NCBI GenBank assembly: GCA_947000775.1
Contig: CAMQGK010000552.1
Location: 2,526,501 to 2,590,500, forward strand
Length of the DNA: 64,000 nucleotides
Reading direction: 5' to 3'
Origin: Pterois miles
Taxonomy: Eukaryota > Chordata > Actinopteri > Perciformes > Scorpaenidae
Position 1 is the first letter of the stretch, and the number at the start of each line of letters is the position of its first letter. A program made the translations under genes and the position numbers. Positions 1 to 11,237 of the stretch are shown here, piece by piece. The notes below the pieces were generated by a model. That model made no database searches and was not told where the DNA came from. It worked only from the letters and a program-made list of their open reading frames with translations.

Positions 1-197
1 TATAGATCAGAAAGTCTTATTTGGAAGATGTCGGTGGTTGAATCATTTCCTTGTTAATCATAATTGTATTGTTGTTTTTCTGTTTACTCATAATGTCACT
101 GTGCATCTCACTCTCCCCAATCATCTGCAAAGTATACATATGGTGCATAAGTATGGCACAACCTACCAACATGATGGTATTCATGCTATGTTTTTAG

Positions 198-303
198 GTT
201 CAGGTGGATCATGGGTTTGGAACGTGACAGAAAAGGCCAAGTCCCTGCTGGTTCAGAGAGAGGCCAGCACCCTCAACACTCTACTCTTTATTTACTTGAT
301 TTT
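198..303 (+). CDS. Exon of the tail-anchored protein gene (juxtamembrane region)
   Basis: This exon follows a TTTTTAG acceptor and ends at a GTGAGT donor. It encodes the polar segment before the membrane helix and the first half of the helix (LLFIYLIL). The last two bases are completed by the first base of the next exon to make a leucine codon. Confidence 0.55.
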
Positions 304-1529
304 GTGAGTAGCACTTCCTCTCTATAGTATGTTCTGTCTTATGCTTTCTCCCTCCCTTCTTCCTTTAAATCCTACGTTAATCTAAATCTGCTCCTCATTC
401 TCAAAGTCACACTCCTTAAAGGAAAGGCTTCATAATAGAACGTGATAGAAAATTCAAGCTCGCCAACTTTTATTGTGTTTTTGCAAACCAGTTTTTGGAC
501 GCTAACATGCAACTAATTAATTAGTACTAAGACTTGTTTCTGTGCCTGCTTTTAGTAAGTAGGCCTCCACTTTAAGGGTTTTGAACTGTTATGCTTATTG
601 GCATACAGTGCAGTTTATTGATAGGCAAGTGTGACATGCAGTCCTTTTTAATACCCACTGAAAGGACTATAAATATGTGGGTGTTTATTCAAGTGTTATT
701 ATAGTTATAGTTGGTTCTCTATGTACCTGCCATAAGCTGATATCATTGCCGTTGATCACAGTGAATACACAGGAAAAAGACCATAAAAATGACTCATATT
801 TGTTGTTTTTTTTTACAGGGTTGTGCTGCTGCTACTGTCTTCAGGCTACATTGGTTTACGTATCGTGGCCCTGGAGGAACAGCTTGCATCCCTAGGGGCG
901 CTCCCTGAGTTCACTTTACAGAGCGGGTAAGAATAAAAACACCCTTGTAAGGTGGTTGCCAAAGTTGAATGAGCATTTTATATCTACCGAGTATAGCAGT
1001 TCTAACTTACAACTACATTGTGCCAGTAAAGACAAAGTCCAAATCAGCCTTATCTGTGCCTCGAGACCCTCCATAATTATGCATCACTGTCACTTGGTGG
1101 TCAGTGTTGTGTACTTACTAATATACAAGGAAAAAACAGAGGACTGACTTCTTTCTCCAATAATTCTCAAACTAATCCTTCGCTTCACAAGGCCCGAAAA
1201 ATACATGCATATTCTGTTCCCCTCAAGAAGGTACTGAGACTCAGCAATGTTGCAAAAATAGCATACAAGGCTGCTGTGATCTTTTTGTCAGATATGTTTG
1301 CACAATATATCTATATGGATATTCCCTTATTAATCTGGTGTTCAGTCTGTTGCGTAATTGCTTTTATTCTCTTGTAAGGAAATGGGTCAGATTATTTCCT
1401 GTAATAGGTGACACCTTGCTGCCAAGTGACTAAATCATTCAGTATTGTTAGGTGTGTATTTAATTTGCTTTTGGTATGTCGCTCTCAACTTGTTCCCTCT
1501 TGTCTTTTCATAGGTACCAAGACACATAA
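198..1529 (+). CDS. C-terminal three coding exons of a tail-anchored membrane protein (GRAM-domain-like candidate)
   Basis: Three exons join in frame: 198-303, 819-926 and 1514-1529. The upstream part of the gene lies left of the window. The joined tail reads roughly 77 residues. It starts with a polar stretch containing LLVQREASTLN, continues into a hydrophobic segment of about 22 residues (LLFIYLIL joined to VVLLLLSSGYIGL), then a short amphipathic piece with ALEEQL, and ends GYQDT before TAA. Splice sites are canonical: TTTTTAG before 198, GTGAGT after 303, TTTTACAG before 819, GTAAGA after 926, CATAG before 1514. One C-terminal transmembrane helix followed by a short tail resembles GRAMD-family ER membrane proteins, but that is a weak recognition by pattern. 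The catalytic or lipid-binding part is not visible, so no function is assigned. The coding call is good; the family name is uncertain. Confidence 0.6.
819..926 (+). CDS. Exon of the tail-anchored protein gene (membrane helix and cytosolic or lumenal tail)
   Basis: The exon is preceded by a T-rich tract and ACAG and followed by GTAAGA. It encodes the second half of the transmembrane helix (VVLLLLSSGYIGL), then an ALEEQL motif and a short tail. The reading frame is continuous with both neighbouring exons. Confidence 0.65.
1514..1529 (+). CDS. Terminal coding exon with stop codon of the tail-anchored protein gene
   Basis: After the CATAG acceptor the frame adds only YQDT and then TAA. The rest of the exon would be 3'UTR. 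Confidence 0.55.
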
Positions 1530-3725
1530 CACTCAGCGACTGAAGGAGAGATTGGTTGACTCGTGATTGGAGGATTATTTCGACCACTTCCAGCAGCGGG
1601 AGAAATTTAATGTACTCAAGACTGTGCTCCCAACAATGGCCAGTGCTGTTGGCAAGAGGAAAAAAAAATGGCCACCCTGTGCAATTTCAGAGACAACTTG
1701 TTAACTTGAAGGGCTATACTTCCTCCTAGTGCGGTAGACCTACCAACGGACATACCACGACTACAGAGCCGTGCCAAAATGCATAAACACACACACACTG
1801 CCTGGTTGCAGCGTGTCTGTCATCAAAACCAAAGCCAAACGGCTCTAACTTAGCAAATGTGCCACGCTAGCCAAGTTGACGGGCACTTTTACTGACAGAA
1901 ACTGTTCCACATCTATGTTATCCATCATCCTTCATGCAGACTCCTCTACCTGAGCATGCAGTCTGAACAGGGCTATACCAATCAGCATTAGCCTGCTGTA
2001 GTGCTTATTATTATCACACCTCAACACCAGAGACGTAGTGCTATGCATAACCAAAGATGCACACAGTGCACGTCTTTTGCATGAGTGCACGGAGCAGATT
2101 TTAATAATTTTCTATCTCTTATTTACCCTTCCACCTATCAGCGGAATACAGCAGTCTGTCTCTGTTGGGTACTTCTCTCCGAATGTTTCCTATTTTTCTA
2201 ATCAGCTGTGGGTTGACGTGATGATAGCTGAAACCTCAACATCAGATCAGCCCATGGAGGCGTGATCCTCTCCTGATGGTCTTATCCTTTCTCTCTTTCT
2301 CCAATCAACTATGATCGCAGTATTATTTTCCTCGTCTTTGGCATGATTTAAACCAGTTTTAATGATCAATGCTCAGAGGTTATTTTTCCCTGCAGTCTCA
2401 ACTGTGGATGAATGCATCATCAATGCACAATTATTTAATACAGTAGGAGACAAGGAGGTTGTCTCAGAGGCATCGATATGTGTTTGTGTAAGGCTTTTCT
2501 ACAACTTTGGTCTTCAAGAGTAGATTTAAAATCTGTCTGATGTACTGTCTACCAGTCTGACCACATTGTGTTAAAAGTACAAACCTCTCTCTCTCTGTAA
2601 TAGACCTCTTGAAGACTAAGCGGCATTTCTAGAATTTTCAGGTTATTTAAAAGTAGCACCAATAATGTATTTCTAACGTCCATACATGTGTCTGCAATAT
2701 CGACACTCGACTGATACTGTATATGCATTCTCGCTCTTGTCACCCGAAGAGGAGAATTTACAGCTACACGTGCCGTATGGTCCAAGTTCTCAGCAAAAAC
2801 AAGTGGTCCCAAGAAGAAATTTCAATATGCAAACAAATTATTATGCATGGCAAAGTGTAATTTATCTTCGTGTGCCGTTTTAAAATGGAGCTTGATGTTT
2901 GTGGGGGAAGAAAATGTGTAAGAAAAAAAAAAAAGTTGTGAGTGAAAGGAACAGCTCAATCGAGCGAGCGCACTTTAAAAAACGTGTTGTGCCTGTCACA
3001 ATCCGAGACACTGTTTTTGGATTGAGGAGAAATGGCAAAGTTGGCAGTTGTGTGGTATCTGACGGTGCTAAGACCCTTTTTTTTAAATTGTCTTCACTCA
3101 GGGGTGGTGGGCACTACCTGCCACGTGGTTTTAGGTCGTCATTTTTCCTTTGTCATTTCAAAGTCTAGTGCTCGTGATGGGGTTCACATGTTCGTCTTGG
3201 CTTTGGTGATTTCTCAAATGTCCCTTAGAGAAAGAAAACTACTCTTCATTGAGTTTCTCTACTAAATTGATATAACTGTATTCAGCTTCTCATAATGCTT
3301 TTTCTTTTCCCATCCCCTCTTATCACCCTTTTCAACTAACCTAGCGATGCATATCCACGCCACATCTCAATGACTTTACACGACCCGTGCTATGGAAGCT
3401 GTTCTTGACGAGGTGTAGCGAGTGGGTTTACTTTAGCTCCATCCTGTTTAAAGGTTTATGTCAACCACGCCACATACAGTACTGTCAGTTCTTATAATCC
3501 CCCAGCAGGGGGCAGCACACACGTCCACTGTCCGTGAATGGACTCAATGGCGGGGGCAGTATTTGTGTGGTTTTGCACTATTCAAAGTGTTGTAAATAAT
3601 TTTGTATCAGTTGTTAATGTCCTTAATTCTACTATGGTCCTATATATATTTATTTGCATTCTGTGTAATTCAAAGTAGTCTCTGTGAGATGGCTTTGCTA
3701 TTGTTCGAAATAAATCAAATGTTGC
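1530..3725 (+). other. Putative 3'UTR of the plus-strand gene
   Basis: No convincing coding exon is seen on either strand in this 2.2-kb stretch. It ends shortly after an AATAAA at 3709-3714, the first well-placed polyadenylation hexamer with unique sequence around it. The extent is inferred, not shown. Confidence 0.4.
3709..3714 (+). promoter_or_regulatory. Candidate polyadenylation signal AATAAA
   Basis: An AATAAA hexamer on the plus strand lies 2.2 kb after the stop codon at 1529. It is the best candidate 3' end signal for the plus-strand gene. Confidence 0.4.
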
Positions 3726-5025
3726 GAAGTAAATAATCTTTCGTGTTTTGCTATTTCAGTATTTTAGGTAACGCGTATAGAGAAAGCAACATAAAATCTT
3801 TATATTCATTAAAGTAAAATGTAGAAATTTGGACACAAAAAAAAAAACACAGATTCCAGTTTCCAGAGTAGATAATCCATCATTTGACAGAGAACCTCTC
3901 TGTGAATCCGACTGTATCTGGAATACTGTGAATACTTTCATATTAAATTATACTCTCTTGCTTTTGATATATCATCAGTAATATATCTGTGAAATGTCAT
4001 CCAGGTCATAGGATATTTTAAAGTGCAAGGTCAACTTCAACCATACTTTCTGTAGGTTTCTCAATCATATTCTTTAATGCCAAAACAAATCTACATCTTC
4101 ATGCAATCTGAAGCAAGTTCAGTTGATTTAGTTCCTCTATGTATCGTATTATTACCCATTTATTTAGCTTCTTTTTTATGCTAAAGTCATTCTTAATCTC
4201 TGTCAGTGACCCAGATTCCCCAGAGGGACCTAACAACTTTATGTTATGTTAAATTCGCTGCGCCGGTGCTGATTATGCTTAAGATTGGGTGTTTTCTCCA
4301 GAAAGACAACTGGTAACCAGTTTTTTTAAAAAAACATTCAGCCAGACTTTTCATTATTAGGTGAATAAATGGAACCAGGTAACTCAGATGTGAACTCACT
4401 TTGTGACACAGGCCTTATCATTCAGCAGTGTTTTGTGTCTCCTGTATGTGACACCATACCACCATCTAGTGGACAATCTGTTATACACGGATCTCTCCGT
4501 ACAAATCTAAATTACATTTAGACATTTAAAATGCACATTTTAATTCTGAATTACTCAGTACAGTGTTACTTTTTTGTAAAATAATTATTGAACTGTTCTT
4601 AAGATGTTTTTAGTTGATTTTATTGAACAAATAATTAATGAAACTTTTTTTTTTTTTTTACATTTTCTGACTGCTGTTTTGATTCACAGGATATGATTTT
4701 ACAGGGCAAACATTTCCAGAAGAATTAAATGTTCAGACAAAGGCTGCGATATGCATGAGTGACACAATTATTATTTAACTAGTGGCCTAATAATAATGGT
4801 CGAAATTATGTGAAATTGCATAGGGATTTAAATTAAAACCATCAGATTTTCTTGGGGGGGACAATCCTACGTGTACTAGTATCTTTTATTCACTGTAGAA
4901 ATTAAAAATGTAATGGGACCATTTTGCTGATACACTGGCAAAATGTGGGGAATACTGGCACTTATTGTTAATTAAAATGTTCAAATTAATGTTTTCAGGT
5001 GGTCCTGGGAGATATCATGATTGTA

Positions 5026-5211
5026 CTATAGCAAAGGTACGACTCACCCTACTCTGCCTCTGATTGGTTTTCTCTGATATTCTTACCCTTATCCTAACCA
5101 ATCTCACTCCCTCATGTCTAAACCTAATCAATCCAGTTTATGCAGGCAGCGAGTGCCAGCCAATCAGAGGTAGAGCAGGGCGGGTCATGGGTGTTTGAAC
5201 GTTTGCTCTAG
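5026..5211. repeat. Foldback (inverted-repeat) element
   Basis: The segment 5041-5067 and the reverse complement of 5160-5186 match at 23 of 27 positions. Similarity extends outward (CTATAGCAAAGGT at 5026 against CTAGAGCAAACGT on the other strand near 5211). The arms surround about 90 bp. This is the shape of a small non-autonomous DNA element or a foldback repeat. No target duplication was identified. Confidence 0.5.
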
Positions 5212-5331
5212 GATCTGCCAGTTTCTCCTAATTCAAAGGTAAGATGTTTTCTAAGTGTTGAGGTCAACATGAAAAAATATTGTCACTGAATCAGAGCAGC
5301 AGTGAAACCACACAGGAGTTGATGATTTCTA

Positions 5332-5337
5332 TTTATT
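5332..5337 (-). promoter_or_regulatory. Candidate polyadenylation signal of the LIM2-like gene
   Basis: TTTATT on the plus strand reads AATAAA on the minus strand, about 70 bases after the stop codon of the LIM2-like gene. It would give a short 3'UTR. Confidence 0.4.
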
Positions 5338-5408
5338 CCATTCTAGGTAGTCAAAAGCAGCAGTGGCATCCATTGCAGCCCTGGAGCTAATCAGCATGCT
5401 GATGTTGT

Positions 5409-5479
5409 TCAGCTATCTGGGTTGTTTGAGGGAGCAGGTTCTGCAGTGGTCCGCTGGTAAGCACACAGCTGAAACACAC
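5409..5479 (-). CDS. lim2: LIM2-like exon 4 (C-terminus and stop)
   Basis: The acceptor is TTTCAG just right of 5479. The frame set by exon 3 reads GVFQLCAYQR and then a Pro/Ala/Asn-rich tail to TGA at 5409-5411. CAYQR aligns with the CAYR of mammalian LIM2, which identifies this as the last exon despite its small size and the 1.3-kb intron before it. Confidence 0.75.
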
Positions 5480-8400
5480 CTGAAACACACCAAACAGAAG
5501 TCATCTCCAAATGTAGGCTAACTGAATCAGTTTCATCGTCTTAAATGACATGTCCATGGTTTAAAATGTGTTTAGTTACTGTGGAGCATGTGGATCATTG
5601 TTGTATTATTGTTACTCAAACCAAAACCTTCAAATCCAACACAGTGGATACTTGATTTAGACTATAAAACAAGAAAAGAATCAAAATACATTTAAAATGT
5701 TTGCTTTTTTGGGAGCCCACTGTTTTAAAGCACTGCCTTAATTAATTTCTGCCCCAGGGTTGCTATTTTTTCTAATTTTAAAAAATTATATGGTTTAAAA
5801 CATTAGAATTACTCACATACAGTTGAAGCACAAATGAAAATTTATATTTTTGTTATGTGAGGCAAAAAAAATCATTGACACATTGTTCCATTTCCTTCAT
5901 AAATACAAACAATTGAGGCTTTTTTTGGGTAAATTTTCATGTGTATGAGGAATTTTACGAGAATTAATATTTGATTAATTAAGAAAAGTGCATTACTGTC
6001 TTTGTCAATGGCAACCAAATCTAATATTTCTATAGTAAAATTCTAAATCTGAGAAAGTGTAAAACATCTTTCCACAACTCTTATGTACATGTACAGGACC
6101 AAAATAAGCGAGAGCAAGTTTCAGGATGTAATTCACAGAGGGGTTTACTTTCTTTGTTGCTCTTTAACTTTGTAAGAAATGTTTCACTGAATAGAAGCTA
6201 TTCATCAATTTAAATAACCCCTCTTCTACCTTATTTGTCAGAAGGAACAAGCGTAAATATCTAATCTAAAATAGTTTTGCCACTGTTGTGTTCCAGTTAA
6301 CTCTGTGGTTGCAAATTTTCTGACCTCCAGGTGTTCCAGGTGCACAAAACCAAATGTACATAAACACCATGGCTGACTGTCAGCAAACTGAAGTTTCTTT
6401 GGCAAATATACACACAGTTAACCACTTAAGCAGTGCAACCTCCACAAATTTGTTGCCATTTTTAATATCTTCCTGAATAACTTTTGTGCAGAGATCAATT
6501 TATATGCACAACAGGTTTTAGCATGTGATATAATTTGGAGTTCTGAGTTGTCTTGAATGCAGCGTTCGATCCTATGCACAATGGCACAGCCACTTTAAAG
6601 TGTGTGTTTACTCTCCTCTTCAGAGTACCAAGATCCAAAGGTGCAAACAACAGGTTTTGTTACTGACCAAAGAAATCACAGGCCCTGCAGGTCACTCACA
6701 ATAAACATTTTTCCCAAAATAAGTAACCAAAAGAACATAAATACAGTAAATACCTGCTGCAAAAGCCAAAATGATGGCCACCCAGCCGATGATGTAGGAC
6801 CAAGAAAAGCGCCAGTCCAGGAAGCGCTTGCCAAAGAAAGTGACAGTCACTCCGGTGTAAATTGCCAAAGCCAGTAGAGCAAGAAAACCTGAGAAGGGAG
6901 GGTAAGAAGAAATTTAAGGTAAAGCATGAAAATAAGCAGACGAGACACAAACCAATCTATATAACCTGTCTATTTTTAGTGCACCAAGACAAACCACTGT
7001 TGTAAGCCTACAAAAAAAAGTTCCCTGACAAGTCTGATGCCAGGAAAATCTGCAGTAATAAAGGTTCATCTTATCTTATCTTATCTTATAATAGTTCTTC
7101 CTTAGAGAAGTGCAGCCTGGTTTATGATCACATGAACTTGCTGATTATGTGTTTTACCTGACAGGACCAGGGCGATGCCGCCGGTGCGGACCCTCCTGTT
7201 CTTGGTGCCGTTAGTGAAGGCGCTCAGGCCGAGCACCACGCCAGCGAAGCAGCTCAACACCGCCAGCAACATGAAGGCCCGCGTGGCATCCCAGAAGGCT
7301 GGACACACAAAGGTCAGGAGCACATACGCATCAACAGACACTTAGACCTGAAATACTGGTATTTCTGGGTTTTTTTTTTTTTTTTTTTTGACTATTTGAA
7401 ATGTTTTCTCTACATTTATTATGGTGAATTGAGTCTTCCTTTAATCTGCTCTTCTTTACTTTTTCTTTTCTTTCAAACACTGTCAACACAATTTTAGTTG
7501 GTTGTTCTTTCCACCAATAAAAAATAGGGCTTTATATCTTTCGTCAACCTAATTTGTGACACTGGTATCTAGTATCTAGATACTTTTTGAAACTAGAAAA
7601 GCACTCGGAGAGCGCAGACCTCTGCCAAGCACCATAGTTTCCCCCATATTGTAATTCACTCCAAAATAAAAATCCTACATTTTTTAAAAAGAATTTTATA
7701 TCAGTGGCAAACATAGAACATATATACAAGACACAACATAAAACTCACAATACATTAGGCCAAAATGTAAGAGTACCCCCATTTTTTATATAAATTGCTA
7801 TAAAATCCGCCATCTGGATCAGATCTGGATCAGCCTTTGGGATTTGATAGAAGTACACATTGTAAATCCCAGAGTCAAATTTCATGAGCTTTGGGCAACA
7901 ATTACAGAGATATTGAGAAACAATTTTTTGGGTCCCATTGACCCCAATGTTAACAGAAATTTCAAAGTGATCCAGAATCCAGGATTTCTTCCGGATCACC
8001 CCCAAAATTAAATCAGTCCTCCCTTTTCACATTTTCAACACACCCTGAAAATTTCATCAGAATCCGGCCATAAGTTTTTGAGTTATCTTGAACACAGACA
8101 AACAGACAAAGAGACAGATAAACGCCAGTAAAAACATAACCTCCTTGGTGGAGGTAACAGTCATTTGGCTTGCATAAAGTCTGGATAGATCAGGCACATC
8201 TGATTGATATTGTGTCTGATATAGAAATGGCTATGCTGTTAGCATGATATAATTTGATTTCACATTTACTGTGTAAATGATCAATAGGACTTTATCAGAT
8301 TGTATAGACAGATATGTCGTTATAATGATTATATTTCATTAACATTCTGAAGGAGTAATTTCCCCAGAATCACCCAAATGGTCCAAGACATTTTTGTTCA

Positions 8401-8619
8401 AATTTTGTCTTGTTAAATACCTCTTCTGAAGTACTCACCTACAGTTATGGTGTGGGCATGACATTTGTGGTTGATGCAGAACCGCCAAAGCCCCTGATTG
8501 GCTGAGCTCCCCGAGTATCGATACTGCATCCAGAAGTCTGTTGCCGTCGAAACGATGAGGAGCACAAGGGCGGCCACGCCGCAGAGAGTCCCTCCTCCTG
8601 CTAAAGTATACAGCATCAT
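5409..8619 (-). CDS. lim2: Lens fibre membrane intrinsic protein-like (LIM2-like), complete four-exon gene
   Basis: Four exons on the minus strand (8439-8619, 7158-7298, 6754-6888, 5409-5479) join in frame to 528 bases, 175 residues; mammalian LIM2 has 173. The protein starts MMLYTLAGGGTLCG and has four hydrophobic segments at about residues 5-25, 65-88, 108-128 and 135-155. The first extracellular loop carries the superfamily signature: GLWRFC followed by a second cysteine (NHKC). Family-typical strings follow: DATRAFM at the start of helix 2, ALAIYTGVTV after helix 3 and DWRFSWSYI before helix 4, then CAYQR after helix 4. LIM2 proteins lie in the plasma membrane of lens fibre cells and take part in fibre cell contact and fusion (family knowledge). 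The short tail differs from mammalian LIM2, which is expected for a fish paralogue. Teleosts have several lim2 copies; which one this is cannot be told here. Confidence 0.88.
5480..6753. other. LIM2-like intron 3, no feature seen
   Basis: This A+T-rich intronic sequence shows no recognisable exon, repeat or RNA gene on reading both strands. Confidence 0.5.
6754..6888 (-). CDS. lim2: LIM2-like exon 3 (helix 3, second loop, start of helix 4)
   Basis: The exon lies between a CTCAG acceptor and a GTATTT donor. It encodes the conserved strings ALAIYTGVTV, DWRFSWSYI and GWVAI. Confidence 0.88.
7045..7091 (+). repeat. Retroposon-style tail with (CTTAT)n
   Basis: The string TAATAAAGGTTCATCTTAT is followed by repeated CTTAT. 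This is how several fish non-LTR elements end (a TAATAAAGG box followed by a simple repeat). A similar tail occurs at 60181-60236. The body of the element is not recognisable. Confidence 0.4.
7158..7298 (-). CDS. lim2: LIM2-like exon 2 (helix 2)
   Basis: The exon begins after GTCCAG and ends before GTAAAA. It encodes AFWDATRAFM, then a hydrophobic helix and a basic loop (NRRVR). Its G+C is visibly higher than that of the surrounding intron. Confidence 0.88.
7556..8160. repeat. Dispersed fish repeat, probably a non-LTR retrotransposon 3' region
   Basis: The block contains GCACTCGGAGAGCGCAGACC near its left end and CATAACCTCCTTGGTGGAGG at its right end. I recognise these strings as parts of a common fish interspersed repeat. 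It occupies LIM2-like intron 1. The open frames in it show no recognisable domain. The class (RTE-like) is a guess. Confidence 0.4.
8439..8619 (-). CDS. lim2: LIM2-like exon 1 (start codon, helix 1, first extracellular loop)
   Basis: The exon encodes residues 1-60 with the start at 8619; two Met codons are in tandem and the first is used here. It holds helix 1, the STATDFWMQY string and the GLWRFC...C signature. A GTGAGT donor follows. A TTTAG just upstream on the minus strand may be the acceptor joining a non-coding 5' exon. Confidence 0.88.
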
Positions 8620-11231
8620 GGAGAAGCCGCCGTCCTCCTAAACATTCAGCAACTGTTCAGGGAGGAGAGGACAGGGTGGAAAACGGTGCATCACTTAGAC
8701 CTCATTGTTATTTACTCATCAATGCCCTGGATGCCAAAAGTACCCATTATACATCGTTATCTATGTCTGCTCAAGTTTCCCTCCCAGTATAGTACCGTCT
8801 CTTTCACCCATCTTTATGCAAATCAGGCACATGTGGGTCAGATCAAAACTTGTTAAGTTTTATGCGTGTGCTAAATCTACAGTTAATCAGCAAAACATCA
8901 GTTATGAGACACACGTTTGGCACAGGGGAAGTTTCATTGATTGCAATCTGCAACCTCACCACTAGATGCCGCCAAATCTGCCACACTGGCTCTTTAAGGC
9001 AGTAAAATCGTCGCAGTTGGTAGATTCGTGAAGTAAATCTGTGCAAAATTTTCGCACCAAGTTTGACTTGTCAAATAGCAAACCTTCTGGACAGTACTGA
9101 CCTTTAATTAACCAGAGAGTTTAAAATGCAGGAAGCTGTCGTCGATTATTAGCTGTGCTGCACCTCCGGCTTTAACTTCCTCTGACTGTTAAGTGCTCCA
9201 TTAAAGAGGAACGGTTATGGCACAACATTCAGTTGTTGGACTGGATATGTATTGAACACATCCATAATTCATTTAGCCAACATTTCAGATATCCACAATG
9301 TCATTCTCTCTAGGGAAACTTACATATTTTTTTAAGGCTTCTAGGCCTTTATTTGACAGGACGCTGGCGTGCAGCAAAGGGCCACAAGTCAGATTCGAAA
9401 CCACGCTGCTGTGGAAAGGACTCAGCTGTTGAAAACCACGCATGAATTGTGGATATGTGCTCAGGATATCCAAAAAAAAAAAAAAAAGATTATTATGACT
9501 CATTACTATCAAATTGTATATTTCTGAAATGTGAGTTTTACCAAGTATGAATTATGTTGCTGAGATCAAAAATGTAATTGTAACTAACTGAAATTGAAAA
9601 GCCAATACACATGAATGGCAATCCTAGGAAAAATGATGTTGTGAATATCTGAAATGTTCTTTTCGAACAACAGGAAGAATGAAATTACAAATATCTGCAA
9701 TATATGTCCAGTCTAGCTGTTAAATGTCAAAACGTCACTTTGAATTTAAATTAGGGATTTAAAGTCTTAAATTTAGTTTTGACAAGTCAAAGTTTCAGAT
9801 ATCTTGGAATACAATTTCTACTAGTAAGAATGTTATTGTGTATTTCTTTAATTGCCATTTTGACTAATGAGTGACAGTTTTGACTAAATGCTATTATGGA
9901 TATCTAATTGTACAAAGGACTGTGGTTCCATTAAATGTTAAAACGGCTTCCCATAGTAGTCCATGACGGCTCCACTGACCTGTGCAAGCTGTCGCCTCTC
10001 TTTTACCATCTGAGCCACGTTTACGTGCTCACTATAGCCTCAGAGCAATAGACTGATCACACCAAAACTAAATGTTCAAGAGGAAACAAATTCTTACCCT
10101 TTAAAACAGTTAAAAACAAGAGCAAGATTTTTCTCAGGTTTTGAAATTACCAGACCTTAGTAAGCATTTTTCATAAAATATAAAAGCCAGAGATCTGACA
10201 TGAACACAGCTAGATGAGAGTGAATCATTCTTCAGTGACGCCGTCAAATTGGTCACAGCCAGTAAAGCACTTGACTCAAACCGCTGTATAACAATTAGCT
10301 TGCCTATCAGGCAGTTCAGAGCCATTGTTCGCCGTTAATTCCCCTCTACGCACCACAAACTAATCTTCAGTACTGAGCAACTGAACTGTCAGCAGTGTCG
10401 CTCTCTGTCACACATCCAGCAAACCAATCATTTCATACACTGAAATTCCAACATTGCATCCAAATTAGACCTACGCATGTGTTTCCCTAATGTGTCTGAC
10501 AATATTATTCAGTTTTGTTAAGCAACATGAGCAAACACCAGGCCCAGTATGTTAGCTGTAAAGATCGCATCCCTCGACAGAGGTCTCCAGACTTCATCTT
10601 TCGGTCTTCGTAGTTCCATTTAGCTCCAAAAGCAGGTTCTTAGTTGTCTCTTTGCCTTTTAGACCCTCACAAAAAGTAGTGTCTTCCTGGAAGTACTGTA
10701 AAGACATGTTTAGTGTAAATCCAAGTGTTTATTTTCCTGATACCTCCAGTTGGCTGGTGTCTCTCCAGGGTTGCTGGCTGTGACCGTGTGCCTATCCTTT
10801 TTAAGCCCTGTCCCCCCCGGCTCTCATTGTCCACCTCACAAAAGAGGGAATGATCCAGCGCAGCATGTGAGTGATGTTAAATCCCCGCTTGCGCTCTTCT
10901 CTGCAGTTGCCTCTCGCTCTAACCTCTTGCACTTTGTCTATCTCTTTGTCCTACATGACGTCTTCTCATTCTTCCCATCTTCCATTTCTTTCTCCGTGTT
11001 TTCTGCAAAGTAGCTGATCACACCTGGCACCTGCTGTAAATGCATCATGAGATTTCTCTCTGCTAAAGTGCCAAATGTCCCAACCCCCACAGTTAAATGT
11101 GCAGGACAGGCTTTAGCAGCATAGGCAACTATGTATATACACCCTGCATGTCAGGGAAATAAAACTCAGTTGCATTTTAATTTGCCAAAACAGCACACAA
11201 AATAACAAGCAGTGTGGTGACACTTTCTATC
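8620..11231. other. Intergenic region between the LIM2-like gene and the wdr47 3' end
   Basis: No exon is supported on either strand. Apart from a degraded SINE-like piece at 9347-9430 the sequence looks unique and A+T-rich. The promoter of the LIM2-like gene should lie at its left edge, but no clear core element was identified. Confidence 0.45.
9347..9430 (-). repeat. Degraded tRNA-derived SINE fragment
   Basis: The plus strand contains TTTATTTGACAGGACGCTGG, GCAGCAAAGGGCCACAAGTC and AGATTCGAAACC. Read on the minus strand this is a B-box-like GGTTTCGAATCT. The arrangement matches a widespread fish SINE family in which this GCAGCAAAGGGCC block precedes the tRNA-like part. Confidence 0.45.
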
Positions 11232-11237
11232 TTTATT
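11232..11237 (-). promoter_or_regulatory. Candidate polyadenylation signal for wdr47
   Basis: TTTATT here reads AATAAA on the minus strand, about 2.1 kb after the wdr47 stop codon. Other hexamers occur between (for example near 11925), so the true 3' end is unresolved. Confidence 0.25.

Noticed and set aside
5345..5457. Plus-strand apparent exon with a membrane-like string (LELISMLMLFSYLGCLREQ) between AG and GT
   Set aside because: The minus strand of the same DNA is the terminal LIM2-like exon, which fits phase, motif and stop exactly. The plus-strand reading is its shadow.
6602..6877. 91-codon plus-strand frame
   Set aside because: It overlaps LIM2-like exon 3 on the other strand and shows no domain.
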